DNA of 64,000 nucleotides from Pseudomonadota bacterium (GCA_018242425.1 JAFEBX010000003.1:248001-312000), one strand, 5' to 3'. Counted from the first letter of the stretch, positions 51,105 through 60,997 are shown. Notes: a model not told the origin generated them from the letters alone. Program-made: numbers and translations.

Positions 51105-51326
51105 ATGAAGCTCAAGATCAGCGCCATCGGCAATTCCGCCGGCGTCATCCTGCCCAAGGAGCTGCTCGCGCGCCTGCGCCTCGACAAGGGCGACGAACTC
51201 TATGCAATCGAAACACCGGACGGCATCCGGCTGACGACCTACGATCCTGAGTTGGCCGCACAGATGGAAGTGGCCGAGGAAGTGATGCGCAAGCGCCGCA
51301 CCCTGCTCCACAAGCTCGCGCAGTAA
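51105..51326 (+). CDS. MazE/AbrB-type antitoxin
   Basis: 73 residues with the swapped-hairpin AbrB DNA-binding fold at the N terminus: KISAIGNSAGVILPKELLARLRLDKGDEL (described by its opening and end). The C-terminal tail (PELAAQMEVAEEVMRKRRTLL) should wrap the toxin. The start at 51105 has GGAGCT 8 bases upstream. It stops 5 bases before the Doc gene. Antitoxins of this fold are usually paired with MazF, less often with Doc. Confidence 0.82.
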   Translation: MKLKISAIGNSAGVILPKELLARLRLDKGDELYAIETPDGIRLTTYDPELAAQMEVAEEVMRKRRTLLHKLAQ

Positions 51327-51331
51327 CCGCC

Positions 51332-51760
51332 GTGATCGTCTGGATCAATCGCGCGTTCGCGCTTGCCATCCACGAACGTCAACTTGCCGAACATGGCGGC
51401 GGCAACGGTGTACGCGATGAACCGCTGCTGGAATCGGCATTGGCGCGCCCGCAGCAATTGTTCGCCTATGGCGACCCGCCGCCTGATCTGGCCGACCTTG
51501 CGGCCAGCCTTGCGTTCGGCCTCGCGCGCAATCATCCCTTCGTCGATGGCAACAAGCGCACGGCAGCAGTGGCGTGCGAAACATTCATCATGCTCAACGG
51601 CGCCACGCTGGAAGCCGATGACCTCGAGTTGTATCCGGTTTACCTGGGGCTTGCGGAAGGCTCCGTGTCCGAGGACGAATTCGCCGATTGGTTGCGTCCC
51701 CGCCTCCGTTTCGGCGATGGACACGCCCTGCACGAACCGAAAGCCCTCTATCAGGGTTGA
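51332..51760 (+). CDS. doc: Death-on-curing (Doc/Fic) family toxin
   Basis: 142 residues, GTG start. The Fic-type active site HPFVDGNKRTA at about residue 70 matches the Doc consensus HxFx[ND][AG]NKR. Doc phosphorylates EF-Tu in P1. The leading part has INRAFALAIHERQLAEHGG, as in Doc proteins. It is encoded directly downstream of the MazE-like antitoxin and is the likely toxin of the pair. Confidence 0.85.
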   Translation: MIVWINRAFALAIHERQLAEHGGGNGVRDEPLLESALARPQQLFAYGDPPPDLADLAASLAFGLARNHPFVDGNKRTAAVACETFIMLNGATLEADDLELYPVYLGLAEGSVSEDEFADWLRPRLRFGDGHALHEPKALYQG

Positions 51761-51773
51761 TCGCCCGACTGAC

Positions 51774-52670
51774 CTAATTATCCGCATGCTGTTCCGGATA
51801 CAGCTTGTATAGCGCAGTCACGATGCGGATACGTTGTGCATTCGGCAGTACAGGCCGCCCACCCGTATCAAGCAGCGACAAAGTCATCTTCGGATTGATG
51901 ACGCGAACATCGCTTCGATGCGCATCCTTCCCTGACCGCACGAACCAGCCTGGCAGACAGACAACAGGGATCACCGCAACCGGTTCCCCCGTTTCCCCGC
52001 GCAGATACTCCGCCAACCACTTGCTCTGCCCACGTGCCTGATCCAGTGGATCGGTTTCAACCCATCCGGGAAATTGCAACAACTTCCCGTCGTAATCGAC
52101 GTTCGCCGACTCCTTGCCTTTCCCGACCTTGCGCCGCGACTTCGTCTCAATCGCAAATACGGCATGCGTTCCAACGACTGCATGGTCAATATTGAATTTT
52201 CCGACGGGAATGTCGTGCAATACCAGACAATCTTGCGCCTGAAGCCGATCAAGTTGCTGTGCAACATAGACCTCCGCGCGCGCGCCATCTTCGTATTTGC
52301 GCCGTTCGTGCCGCAATTGCAGGATTTTGCGGATGCTAAACAGGCACGCAATGATCGCAATGCCCAGCACGGCCCAATCCAGCCAGGACAACCGAAGGAT
52401 CGACCACTGTATGCGGGGCAGCAAAATCACCATCAGGGCAAGCGGGCCGACCATGAGCAGCAGCACGACCTGACTTTCGATCTCAAGCCCCAGGTCTTCA
52501 ATGCGCATCCGCAATTGTTCGCCCGGCAAGTAGGCCCGCTTCTCGCTCAGAGGCGAACGCCTGCCGCTTCGCCGTTGATGGCGCCGCTGCAGGGATACCA
52601 CGCCAACTGCCAATGAAAGTGGCAGCACCATGACCACGAACATGATTGCAAACGTGATGATCGAGTTCAT
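51774..52670 (-). CDS. NERD-domain protein with N-terminal membrane anchor
   Basis: 298 residues. The N terminus has two hydrophobic helices (about 1-25 and 70-110), then a NERD domain opening with VYVAQQLDRLQAQDCLVLHDIPV and containing the D-x(n)-E-x-K-type site IDHAVVGTHAVFAIETKSRR, i.e. Asp and Glu-Lys of the nuclease core. NERD proteins are often in defence loci. It overlaps the MmeI-like gene upstream by ATGA and has AT-richer codon use than the surroundings. Confidence 0.8.
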   Translation of the reverse strand: MNSIITFAIMFVVMVLPLSLAVGVVSLQRRHQRRSGRRSPLSEKRAYLPGEQLRMRIEDLGLEIESQVVLLLMVGPLALMVILLPRIQWSILRLSWLDWAVLGIAIIACLFSIRKILQLRHERRKYEDGARAEVYVAQQLDRLQAQDCLVLHDIPVGKFNIDHAVVGTHAVFAIETKSRRKVGKGKESANVDYDGKLLQFPGWVETDPLDQARGQSKWLAEYLRGETGEPVAVIPVVCLPGWFVRSGKDAHRSDVRVINPKMTLSLLDTGGRPVLPNAQRIRIVTALYKLYPEQHADN

Positions 52671-55483
52671 TCTTGCGCCTTCTTCCTTGTCCCGGTCTTT
52701 TTCGCCTTGGCTGCGGGAAGCAGCGATGTGAGCGCCTGATAACGCTCGAACAGGAATGCCACGCGCTCGGCATCAGTCGTGAGTTTGGGCGGCTTGCGGC
52801 CTGCTGCCTTTTCCGCGGAGAGATAGGCTGCATCCACCGCCTTGTCGAGTTGCTGGTGCGCCTTGGCTAACGCGGGCTTCATGGTCAGCGGATCGTAAAG
52901 GTCAGCGAGAGTGGAGTCCGGGAACTGTGCGCGGGCATCAAGCACGCCTTGGGCGGCAGTTTCGATTGCTTCGCGGCTTTTGCCATCAACATCAGGCCAG
53001 GGGAAGTTGTTGTAGACGATATCTTTGGAGTAACGGAAATCACTTTTGATCCGACCGCAGACAGTGCGTATCCAAGCCATGTGCATGGTCGAATGCATGA
53101 CCCCCAAGTGGAACGACAAGGCATTTCCACTGATTAGATTGGCATCGCCAGAAAGGTCCTGCGGACTCATGAAGCCCATCGGAATGAACGCTCGATTCTC
53201 TGAAGAATGACGCGGGATCAGCAAGTAATCCGATGTAGGCAGATTGGAAACATGGAAGCGCGTCGGGGTGTCAGCGAGCTCAACCGAGCTCTGACCGGCC
53301 TTTGCCTTCCGTCCATTTTTTGCATCAATTTCCCCGAGTCGAAATTTCCTGACTTTATCGACAAGCTCCATGACCGCCGGCATGGATCGCAATTCGGCAG
53401 GCGAAGCATCCGCCAACCATAAACAATATCGCTCGATGGAATTCAGGAATTCCGTCGCCCCGCACCACCTCTTGATGAACTTCGCGGCGTTAGGTTCACG
53501 CCGAACCAAATCAGCACGCTCATCTGGCGTCAACAGGAAATAGCCGCCATCAATAGGCTTGTTGCCGATTCCAATTTCAGGCACGGGGCAGATTGGCTTG
53601 GCCCGATTCGGCAACAACTCATCTGGAGCATCAACCAGATATGGATTGATATTTCCGGCGATCACTTCATGGGGTTCACCACGAATATTCTGATAATCAA
53701 ACAAACGCTTTGGTTGGATGTTCACTTTGGCGAAACCCACGATCACGCAATGCACCGCAGCTACACCCTTCGCCTCATTACTCCATTGGAACGTGCGGTG
53801 CGCGAAGAAGATACCGAAGCCAAGCCGCAGAACTTCACCCCACAACACACTGACTTGTTCCCCTTGGGTGATCGAATTCGTGGAGACGAACCCTGCGCGA
53901 ATCGGACAATCACCGATGTAGCGTGCAGCCTTGAGGTACCACGCACTCACGAAATCCAGGACGCCCGCCCCCTTCAGCGGACCAGCGACTGACAACAAGT
54001 CAGCCCGTTGAGCCGCAGTCATCATTTTGGAACCAATAAACGGCGGGTTCCCCAGAATGTAATCCAGCCCACTCGCTGGCACCACGTCGTTCCAATCCAT
54101 CCGCAACGCATTGCCATGCACGATGGTCGCCGACTTCTTCAGCGGCAGGCGGATCAGGTTCTCGCCAAACTGCTCGGCCACGCGCAGATTCATCTGGTGG
54201 TCCATGAGCCACATTGCCACCTGTGCTATCTGCGCCGGAAACTCCTCGACTTCGATACCGTAAAACTGGTCCACATCCAACAGTGCATGATCCGTCACAT
54301 GCACCAACACGCTGCGCTGCATCGCAAACTGGCGTTTGAGGACTTCCAGCTCCAGCAGGCGCAACTCCCTGTACGCAATGACCAGGAAGTTGCCGCACCC
54401 GCAGGCCGGGTCGAGGAATTTGAGCGTGGCCAGCTTGCGATGGAGCTGCGCCAGCTTCTTTTCGTCATTCCCGGCCTTGTCCAATTCCGCCTTCAGCTCA
54501 TCGAGGAACAACGGCCCCATCAGTTTCAGGATGTTCTTCTCGCTGGTGTAGTGCGCCCCAAGGTTGCGCCGCGCCTTCGCATCCATCACCGACTGGAACA
54601 TGGAGCCGAAGATAGCCGGGCTGATACGGCTCCAATCCAGCACGCTCGCTTCCAGAAGCTGCCCGCGCATCGCCGCATTGAAATCGGCCAGCGGCAAAAT
54701 TTCCTCGAACAACCGTCCGTTCACGTAGGGCAGTTCGACCAGCTGTTCGTCCAGCGTGCTCTGGCGTTTCTCGGGCGGGGTATTGAGCACTTGGAACGCG
54801 CGCCCGATCCATAGACCGAGATCTGCTCCGTCGACCGAAGTTCGCTGGGAAATCAGCTCATGGAATGCCTGGCGCGGGAAGATGCCCGTGTCATCTGCAA
54901 ACAGGCAGAACAACAGACGTACCAGCAGCAGTTCCAACGCATGGCCGTCATACCCTGCAGCCTTGAGCGCATCGTGCAGCTTACCCATGCGCTCGGCCGC
55001 CTGCACGTTGACCGGGTCTTCTTCCTTGTAGGTGCGCGTCTGATAGCCGCTGATGAATCCGAAACGACCAATTTCCCTGTGAAGATCGGTCAATGCGAAC
55101 TCGACCGGAGCCGCATCCCCGTCCAGATCATGCAGTCGAAAGCGCTGGAAGTCGGAAACGAGGACGTAACGCGGCAACTCCGCATCCACAATGCCTGCGA
55201 AGTAATCCGTCGCCTGCTGGTACGCGGCGTCCAGATCGACTCCCGTACTCTTGTGTTCTGCAAGCATCACCCCGGGCCAGAACACATCGATGCGCCCATG
55301 CTTGCTGCCGCTGAATCGCTGCGCTTTTTGCTCGAACACCGCGACTCGGCGACGATTCACGCCAAAGACGTTGAAAAACTCATTCCAGAAACTTTGCGCT
55401 TCGGCACGCTCCGAGGTTTCGAGCGCCCACTCCGTGGCAAATGATCGTGCCCGATCCCGGATTTCATTGAGACTCAATGGCAT
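52667..55483 (-). CDS. MmeI-like type II restriction-modification enzyme (DNA adenine methyltransferase)
   Basis: 938 residues. The N-terminal part (about 40-180) carries a PD-(D/E)xK-like site HGRIDVFWPGVMLAEHKS (Asp ... Glu-His-Lys). The methyltransferase core has motif I LDPACGCGNFLV at about residue 358 and the catalytic ILGNPPFIG at about residue 479 (N6-adenine type). A C-terminal target-recognition part follows. The architecture is that of type IIL/MmeI-family single-chain enzymes. The start at 55483 is the first that suits the family; an open frame upstream to 57487 runs antisense through another gene. Base composition is clearly AT-richer than its neighbours, suggesting acquisition. 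Confidence 0.87.
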   Translation of the reverse strand: MPLSLNEIRDRARSFATEWALETSERAEAQSFWNEFFNVFGVNRRRVAVFEQKAQRFSGSKHGRIDVFWPGVMLAEHKSTGVDLDAAYQQATDYFAGIVDAELPRYVLVSDFQRFRLHDLDGDAAPVEFALTDLHREIGRFGFISGYQTRTYKEEDPVNVQAAERMGKLHDALKAAGYDGHALELLLVRLLFCLFADDTGIFPRQAFHELISQRTSVDGADLGLWIGRAFQVLNTPPEKRQSTLDEQLVELPYVNGRLFEEILPLADFNAAMRGQLLEASVLDWSRISPAIFGSMFQSVMDAKARRNLGAHYTSEKNILKLMGPLFLDELKAELDKAGNDEKKLAQLHRKLATLKFLDPACGCGNFLVIAYRELRLLELEVLKRQFAMQRSVLVHVTDHALLDVDQFYGIEVEEFPAQIAQVAMWLMDHQMNLRVAEQFGENLIRLPLKKSATIVHGNALRMDWNDVVPASGLDYILGNPPFIGSKMMTAAQRADLLSVAGPLKGAGVLDFVSAWYLKAARYIGDCPIRAGFVSTNSITQGEQVSVLWGEVLRLGFGIFFAHRTFQWSNEAKGVAAVHCVIVGFAKVNIQPKRLFDYQNIRGEPHEVIAGNINPYLVDAPDELLPNRAKPICPVPEIGIGNKPIDGGYFLLTPDERADLVRREPNAAKFIKRWCGATEFLNSIERYCLWLADASPAELRSMPAVMELVDKVRKFRLGEIDAKNGRKAKAGQSSVELADTPTRFHVSNLPTSDYLLIPRHSSENRAFIPMGFMSPQDLSGDANLISGNALSFHLGVMHSTMHMAWIRTVCGRIKSDFRYSKDIVYNNFPWPDVDGKSREAIETAAQGVLDARAQFPDSTLADLYDPLTMKPALAKAHQQLDKAVDAAYLSAEKAAGRKPPKLTTDAERVAFLFERYQALTSLLPAAKAKKTGTRKKAQE

Positions 55484-55573
55484 GCACGGCCCTCCTGAAG
55501 GTGAGAATAAAGCAACACCCCTACAGAATGCTGTTGCCTCCGCTATCCTCCCCCAAACCCCGGGGAGCCCTGC

Positions 55574-57460
55574 ATGTCGTCCCATTCCCAGTTCGCCCTG
55601 CTGCGCCAGCGCCGCTTCGCGCCGTTCTTCACGGTGCAATGCCTCAACGCCTTCAATGACAACGTGTTTCGCCAGGGCATCATCGGGCTGCTGTTCTGGC
55701 TGCAGGTGCCTGCGTCCGAGCGAGGACTCTATACGCAGCTGGCGCCGGCGATCTTCATCCTCCCCTACTTCCTGTTCTCGGCCACCGCCGGCCAAATCGC
55801 CGAGAAGATGGAAAAGGCGAAACTGATTCGCCTCGCCATGTTGCTTGGCGTGCTGATCATGCTGGTCGCGGCGCTGGGCTTCGTCACCCACCATCTGCCG
55901 CTGCTGCTGATCGCGCTGTTCGCGACCGGCGTGCATTCGACTTTGTTCGGGCCGGTGAAGTATTCGATCCTGCCGGCGGTGCTGCATCCGCGCGAACTCA
56001 CCGGCGGAAATGGTTTGGTCGAGATGGGCACGTCGATCTCGATCCTGGTCGGCATGATCGTCGGCGGCCTGATCTTCAGCATCGGCGGCGCGCAGTCGCC
56101 ATGGCTGGCCGCTGCCGCGGTGTTGGCGATCGCGACGGCTGCGTGGATCGCAGCGAAACTGATCCCGCTCGTCGGCGCCAGCGCGCCCGACCTGAGGATC
56201 AACTGGAATCCCGTGACCGAAACCGTCGGCGTGATGAAGCTCGCGCGCAAGCAACTGGCGGTGCGCAACGCGGTGCTCGGCGTGTCGTGGTTCTGGTTCG
56301 TCGGCACCGTGTTCGCGGCGGAGTTGCCGGACTACGCGCCGCTCAATCTCGGCGGGGGCAACACGCTCTATGTCTTCGTGCTGGCGCTGTTCTCGGTCGG
56401 CACCGGCCTTGGCGCCGTGCTGTGCGAAAAACTTTCGGCGCGCACGGTCGAGATCGGCCTGGTCCCGCTCGGCGCGTTCGGCATCAGTGCGTTTTTGTTC
56501 GATCTCTACTTCGCACGCAGCGGTGCCGCACCCGCGAGCGGCCTCGATATCACCGGCTTCATGCACCAACCCGGCAGCTGGCGCATCGTCATCGACCTCG
56601 TAGGCATCGGCATGTTCACCGGTTTCTTCGTGGTGCCGCTGTTCGCGCTGATCCAGAGCCGCACGCCCAAGGATGAACTTTCGCGGGTGATCGGCGCGCT
56701 CAACATCCAGAACTCGGGCTTCGTGGTCGCGGCATCGCTGATCTGCCTCGCATTGCGTGAATACCTGCACTGGACCATCCCGCAGATCTTCCTCGCGCTT
56801 GCCGTCGCCAACACCCTGGTCGCGATCTGGATCTTCACGATCGTCCCCGAATTCCTGATGCGCTTCCTCAGCTGGGTGCTGGTGCGCACGCTGTACCGGC
56901 TGCGCGCACGCGGCATCGACCACATTCCTGATGAAGGCGCGGCGCTGATCGTCTGCAACCACGTCAGCTTCATGGACGCACTGATCCTGTCGGCGTCTAT
57001 CCCGCGCCCGGTGCGTTTCGTCATGTACTACAAGATCTTCAACATCCCCGTGCTGCGCTGGATCTTCAAGATTTCCAAGGCGATCCCGATCGCCGGCGCG
57101 AAGGAAGACCCCGAGCTGATGAGGCGCGCGTTCGCCGAAATCGACGCTGCACTGGCCGAAGGCGAACTGGTCGGCATCTTCCCGGAAGGCGCATTGACCA
57201 AGGACGGTGAGATCGCACCGTTCAAGTCCGGCGTCGAGAAGATCCTGGAACAACGCGCGGTGCCGGTGATTCCGATGGCCCTGCGCGGAATGTGGTCGAG
57301 CATGTGGAGCCGTCGCGATTCCAGGCTGCACCGTGGCCGCCTGCCGCGGCGTTTCCGTGCCCACGTCGAAGTCGTTGCCGATGCACCGATCGAAGGCCAT
57401 GGCATCACCAGCGAAGTGCTGGAAGCCAAGGTGCGCGAGCTGCGCGGGGATGCGGCGTAG
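55574..57460 (+). CDS. MFS lysophospholipid transporter fused to PlsC acyltransferase
   Basis: 628 residues. Residues 1-405 form twelve membrane helices of an LplT-like MFS carrier (FTVQCLNAFNDNVFRQGI). Residues 430-628 hold a PlsC domain with the NHVSFMDALIL motif (HX4D, about residue 460) and FPEGALTKDGEI. Relatives in many bacteria carry a third acyl-ACP synthetase domain (Aas), which is absent here. Expected role is import of lysophospholipid and reacylation at the inner membrane. Confidence 0.88.
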   Translation: MSSHSQFALLRQRRFAPFFTVQCLNAFNDNVFRQGIIGLLFWLQVPASERGLYTQLAPAIFILPYFLFSATAGQIAEKMEKAKLIRLAMLLGVLIMLVAALGFVTHHLPLLLIALFATGVHSTLFGPVKYSILPAVLHPRELTGGNGLVEMGTSISILVGMIVGGLIFSIGGAQSPWLAAAAVLAIATAAWIAAKLIPLVGASAPDLRINWNPVTETVGVMKLARKQLAVRNAVLGVSWFWFVGTVFAAELPDYAPLNLGGGNTLYVFVLALFSVGTGLGAVLCEKLSARTVEIGLVPLGAFGISAFLFDLYFARSGAAPASGLDITGFMHQPGSWRIVIDLVGIGMFTGFFVVPLFALIQSRTPKDELSRVIGALNIQNSGFVVAASLICLALREYLHWTIPQIFLALAVANTLVAIWIFTIVPEFLMRFLSWVLVRTLYRLRARGIDHIPDEGAALIVCNHVSFMDALILSASIPRPVRFVMYYKIFNIPVLRWIFKISKAIPIAGAKEDPELMRRAFAEIDAALAEGELVGIFPEGALTKDGEIAPFKSGVEKILEQRAVPVIPMALRGMWSSMWSRRDSRLHRGRLPRRFRAHVEVVADAPIEGHGITSEVLEAKVRELRGDAA

Positions 57461-57462
57461 CG

Positions 57463-58356
57463 CTAGGCGCGTTCGCCTGCGGCCCACTGCTCGATCAACC
57501 AGCGCGAAATCGACACCTGCGGCGACACTTCCAGGCCGCCTTCACCGGAACGTCCCTCCAGCGCGCGCACGACTTCGTCGTGCGTGAACCAGCGCGCGTC
57601 TTCCAGCTCGTCCTGCCAGGTATCCGGCACATCGGGTTCGGCATGGGCGACGAACCCGAGCATCAACGAACCCGGGAACGGCCACGGCTGCGATGCGAGA
57701 TAGCGACTGTGCAACACGCGCACCCGGCTTTCCTCGAAGACTTCGCGCTGCACCGTCTGTTCCAGCGATTCTCCCGGCTCGACGAAACCGGCCAGGGTCG
57801 AATAGCGATTGGCCGGCCACGATGACTGGCGACCAAGCAACAGTCGCTCGCCATCGCTCACCGCGACGATCACCGCGGGATCGCTGCGCGGATACTGCAC
57901 CGCGCCGCAGGCCTCGCAATTACCCTGCCAGCCCGCGCGCGAAAACGTCAGCGCATGGGCGCAAACCGGGCAATGGCGATATTGCGAACGCCAACGCAGC
58001 ACCGCGCGCGCCTGCGCGAACAAGGTGGATTCGAAGGATGGCCACTGCATCGCCGCTGCACGCAGGTCGAGCAGGCGCTGGCCATCGGGCCACTGCGCGA
58101 TCAACCGCGCGAACCACGGCATGTCGCCCCGCATGCCGAGGAAGATCGCGTCGTCGGGCGCTTCTCCCGGCAACACCTGCAATCCGCCTTGCGCATCGAC
58201 GGCCGTGCGGCCATCACCATCGACGCCGATGCAACGCGCACGCGTGCGCAACACGGCGAGCGCGGTTTCGTCACTGCGCAGGTGATCGGCGCGATCCAGC
58301 GATTCGGCGAGGAAGGCGAATCCCGGAAGACCGTGTCCCATGAAGGCCGGCGTCAT
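57463..58356 (-). CDS. nudC: NAD+ diphosphatase NudC
   Basis: 297 residues. It hydrolyses NAD(H) and removes NAD caps from RNA. The zinc ribbon [11 protein letters not shown] and NCEACGAVQ has four cysteines. The Nudix box is [21 protein letters not shown], with the [11 protein letters not shown] segment typical of the family after it. It ends 2 bases from the LplT-PlsC stop (convergent). The start overlaps the erpA stop by ATGA. Confidence 0.92.
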   Translation of the reverse strand: MTPAFMGHGLPGFAFLAESLDRADHLRSDETALAVLRTRARCIGVDGDGRTAVDAQGGLQVLPGEAPDDAIFLGMRGDMPWFARLIAQWPDGQRLLDLRAAAMQWPSFESTLFAQARAVLRWRSQYRHCPVCAHALTFSRAGWQGNCEACGAVQYPRSDPAVIVAVSDGERLLLGRQSSWPANRYSTLAGFVEPGESLEQTVQREVFEESRVRVLHSRYLASQPWPFPGSLMLGFVAHAEPDVPDTWQDELEDARWFTHDEVVRALEGRSGEGGLEVSPQVSISRWLIEQWAAGERA

Positions 58357-58730
58357 GTCGTGAACGACGATCCGCAGCCGCAGGTGGTCTTGGCGTTGGG
58401 ATTGCGAATGGTGAACTGCGCGCCGGTCAGCGACTCGACGTAATCGACCGTCGCGCCCATCAGGTATTGCAGGCTCAGCGGATCGACCAGCAGCGTCACG
58501 CCATTGGTGACGACGGCGAGGTCATCCTCTGCCTGCGCTTCGTCGAACTCGAACCCGTACTGGAAGCCCGAGCAGCCGCCGCCCTGGATGTAGACACGCA
58601 GCTTGAGGTCGGCATTGCCTTCCTCGGCGATCAGCTCGGCGACCTTGGCGGCCGCGGCCGGGGTGAACTCGAGCGGCGTCTCCAGCTGCTGGTAGCTGGG
58701 TGTCGCGGTGGTGGTGGATTGCGCTTCCAT
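58353..58730 (-). CDS. erpA: Iron-sulfur cluster insertion protein ErpA
   Basis: 125 residues. An A-type carrier with the three cluster cysteines: [11 protein letters not shown] (Cys about residue 55) and TTCGCGSSF near the C terminus. It delivers Fe-S clusters to apo-proteins. The start at 58730 gives a slightly longer N terminus than E. coli ErpA, with an extra Thr/Gln-rich segment. It overlaps nudC downstream. Confidence 0.92.
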   Translation of the reverse strand: MEAQSTTTATPSYQQLETPLEFTPAAAAKVAELIAEEGNADLKLRVYIQGGGCSGFQYGFEFDEAQAEDDLAVVTNGVTLLVDPLSLQYLMGATVDYVESLTGAQFTIRNPNAKTTCGCGSSFTT

Positions 58731-58767
58731 GCCCTCAAGGATAAGGGCGAATGGCGGCGATTCAAGC

Positions 58768-59463
58768 TCAATCGACGTCGACCACGTCCTTCCACGCGAA
58801 CGAGTTCTCGACCGCCGCGCCACCCGCCGGCTGCAGATGCGTCAGCACCCGCGTCGGCGCGAACCCCGGCGGCAGGGCGATGTCGCCGGACACCCGCTGG
58901 AACATCTTGAAGTCGTAGGGGATGCCGTCGGAACCGGCATCTTGGCGCAAGTCGCTCCAGGCCAGCTTGCGCAGCTTGCCGTCCTGCATGCCTTCCATGC
59001 CAAGGGTGAACTTGCCGCTGTTGTCGCCATCGCGGTTCACGTTCTGCCCGATCATCGCCTGGAAGCGCCAGACCGCACCGCCCTGCTGGTGCACCTGCAT
59101 GCCCTGCACCGCCAGCGGCCGGCGATCCGCGCTCGCGCCGACGAACTTCTGGTAGAACGCGGCATCCGCCTTCAGCGAGGCGATCTCCTCGTCACGTTGC
59201 GCCAGCGTCTTCTGCAATTCGGCATTGGCCGCGCGCGAGATCTCATCGGACTTGCGGGCATTCGCCAATGCCTGCTGCAGGTCGGCGACATTGCCCGGCA
59301 TCGATACCGCCGGATTCAGCGTGCCCGGCGGCGTGCGATGCGCCGCCCGCCACAGGCCCAGCGCCGCGCCGGCCATCACCAGCAACGCCGTCGCGGTCCA
59401 GGCCACGCCCGCCAGGGTAAGGCGGTGCTTTCCGGTCGATTGTGTGGACGGGTCCGCAGTCAT
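58768..59463 (-). CDS. DUF6776-like membrane-anchored coiled-coil protein
   Basis: 231 residues. One transmembrane helix (about 19-40), a coiled coil (about 55-100) and a periplasmic beta domain with [14 protein letters not shown] and [14 protein letters not shown]. It matches an uncharacterised group found upstream of erpA in Xanthomonadales. Function unknown. It is divergent from the DUF4126 gene. Confidence 0.75.
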   Translation of the reverse strand: MTADPSTQSTGKHRLTLAGVAWTATALLVMAGAALGLWRAAHRTPPGTLNPAVSMPGNVADLQQALANARKSDEISRAANAELQKTLAQRDEEIASLKADAAFYQKFVGASADRRPLAVQGMQVHQQGGAVWRFQAMIGQNVNRDGDNSGKFTLGMEGMQDGKLRKLAWSDLRQDAGSDGIPYDFKMFQRVSGDIALPPGFAPTRVLTHLQPAGGAAVENSFAWKDVVDVD

Positions 59464-59554
59464 ACGGTCGTATAGCCCCCTGCTTCACATCGCGTCAAGG
59501 TAGGCTGCTGCATAAAGCGCCGGAACGGGACCCGCTTCCCGAGGGGATGTGCCA

Positions 59555-60223
59555 ATGCTGCACCTGACGTCCACCCATGTCTTCATCATCGGCATCCTGC
59601 TGGCTTGGCTGGCGGGTATCCGCGTCTATCTCACCGTGTTCGGCATCGGACTCGCCGGCGCCATGGGCTGGATGCACCTGCCCGATGGCCTGCAGGTCAC
59701 CCAATCGCCGTGGGTGCTCGGCATCACCGGGGTGATGGCCGTCGCCGAATTCTTCGCCGACAAGATTCCCGGCGTCGACAGCGCCTGGGACCTCGCCCAT
59801 ACCCTGCTGCGCGTTCCCGCCGGCGCCTTCCTCGCCGCCGCCGCGATTCCCACCCTCACCGGCGACGCCAGCGGTGGCGGTGCCGGGATGCACACCGGCA
59901 TGCTCGCCGCCGGTGCGCTCACCGCGCTGACCAGCCACACGCTGAAGACGGCGACGCGCGGGATGATCAATACCTCGCCGGAGCCGGTCAGCAACTGGAC
60001 GGCGTCGATCGTCGAGGACACCACCACCGTTGGCGCACTGGCGCTGATCTGGACGCATCCGTGGGTCGCCTTCGGACTGGCGATGGCAGTCACCATCACC
60101 GTGCTGCTGCTGATGTGGTGGCTGTGGCGCAAGCTGAGCCGCCTGCACCGCCAGCTGCGCGACTCTTTCCAGGGCAAGCCCGCGATCGAGGCGGGCAACG
60201 GCGATCAGTCTTCGGCGGCCTGA
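59555..60223 (+). CDS. DUF4126 membrane protein
   Basis: 222 residues. Four to five membrane helices with the family motifs [18 protein letters not shown], then [27 protein letters not shown] and [22 protein letters not shown] (each cited by its landmarks). The start at 59555 has GAGGGG 8 bases upstream, against a GTG at 59549. Function unknown. It is convergent with rppH, overlapping it by 19 bases. Confidence 0.8.
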   Translation: MLHLTSTHVFIIGILLAWLAGIRVYLTVFGIGLAGAMGWMHLPDGLQVTQSPWVLGITGVMAVAEFFADKIPGVDSAWDLAHTLLRVPAGAFLAAAAIPTLTGDASGGGAGMHTGMLAAGALTALTSHTLKTATRGMINTSPEPVSNWTASIVEDTTTVGALALIWTHPWVAFGLAMAVTITVLLLMWWLWRKLSRLHRQLRDSFQGKPAIEAGNGDQSSAA

Positions 60224-60798
60224 GTCACCGGCACGCGTTGCTGGATCTGGCGCCGCCGCCCTTGGTGGTTGAACAGCAGCGCCCGTGAACGCGGGTCGGG
60301 CGGCGGGATCGCGCCCTGGCCGGCGATGTCACGCGCCAGCGGCGCCAGGTGATGCAGTGCCGAGGCATAGACCCGGCGCTTGAACATCACCACGTTGTCG
60401 ATCGGGTACCAGAAGTCGACCCAGCGCCAGCGGTCGAACTCGGGATGGCCGGTGGCGTCCAGCCGGACTTCGGATTCGTCGCCCTTGAGCCGCAACAGGA
60501 ACCACACCTGCTTCTGGCCGATGCAGACCGCGCGCTCCTGGTGGCGGATCGCCCGCGGCGGCAGGCGGTAGCGCAGCCAGCCGGGGGTCGCCCCCAGCAC
60601 GTCGACGTGATGCGCCTGCAGGCCAGTCTCTTCCTGCAGTTCGCGATACATCGCTTCCAGCGGCGTCTCGTCGGTATTCATCCCCCCCTGCGGGAACTGC
60701 CAACCGTCACGGCGTATCCGCCGCGCCCAGAACACACGCCCATCCTCGCGCATCAGCACGATGCCCACGTTGGGGCGATATCCGTCCGGATCGATCAC
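60205..60798 (-). CDS. rppH: RNA pyrophosphohydrolase RppH
   Basis: 197 residues. It starts [26 protein letters not shown] and the Nudix box follows at [24 protein letters not shown] (positions about 39-62). It removes pyrophosphate from the 5' end of mRNA and so begins decay. Conserved tail [19 protein letters not shown] is typical of RppH. The extra C-terminal 30 residues are variable in the family. Confidence 0.93.
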   Translation of the reverse strand: MIDPDGYRPNVGIVLMREDGRVFWARRIRRDGWQFPQGGMNTDETPLEAMYRELQEETGLQAHHVDVLGATPGWLRYRLPPRAIRHQERAVCIGQKQVWFLLRLKGDESEVRLDATGHPEFDRWRWVDFWYPIDNVVMFKRRVYASALHHLAPLARDIAGQGAIPPPDPRSRALLFNHQGRRRQIQQRVPVTQAAED

Positions 60799-60862
60799 GA
60801 TGCGGACTCCAAATCTTGACTGTGTTCGACTCTGCCATGCGAAATGTGACGGAACAACAGCA

Positions 60863-60891
60863 TTGACGCCCCGCCCGTGGCCATGCAGAAT
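60863..60891 (+). promoter_or_regulatory. Promoter of tRNA-Met
   Basis: TTGACG (60863-60868), 17-base spacer and CAGAAT (60886-60891). Transcription would start near 60898. The short leader contains a perfect CCCGCA / TGCGGG hairpin (60901-60915) before the tRNA. Confidence 0.5.
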
Positions 60892-60920
60892 TACGGGTTC
60901 CCCGCACCTTGCGGGCGTTC

Positions 60921-60997
60921 GGCTATGTAGCTCAGCCGGTTAGAGCACAGCACTCATAATGCTGGGGTCGGTGGTTCGAGTCCACCCATAGCCACCA
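60921..60997 (+). tRNA. tRNA-Met (CAT), elongator type
   Basis: 77 bases with CCA encoded. The acceptor stem pairs GGCTATG with CATAGCC, the D arm is GCTC...GAGC and the anticodon arm GCACTCATAATGC holds CAT. The T arm is GTGGTTCGAGTCCAC. The sequence resembles the E. coli elongator tRNA-Met more than initiator or Ile2 tRNA, since the initiator's unpaired first base is absent. A T-rich terminator follows. Confidence 0.95.

Noticed and set aside
52667..57487. A 1606-codon open frame on the minus strand
   Set aside because: The part above 55483 runs antisense to the LplT-PlsC fusion and has no family-like sequence; the gene begins at 55483.
60921..60997. tRNA-Ile2 or initiator tRNA-Met for the CAT tRNA
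   Set aside because: The initiator's unpaired first base is absent, and the stems resemble elongator Met more than Ile2, but this is a similarity judgement.
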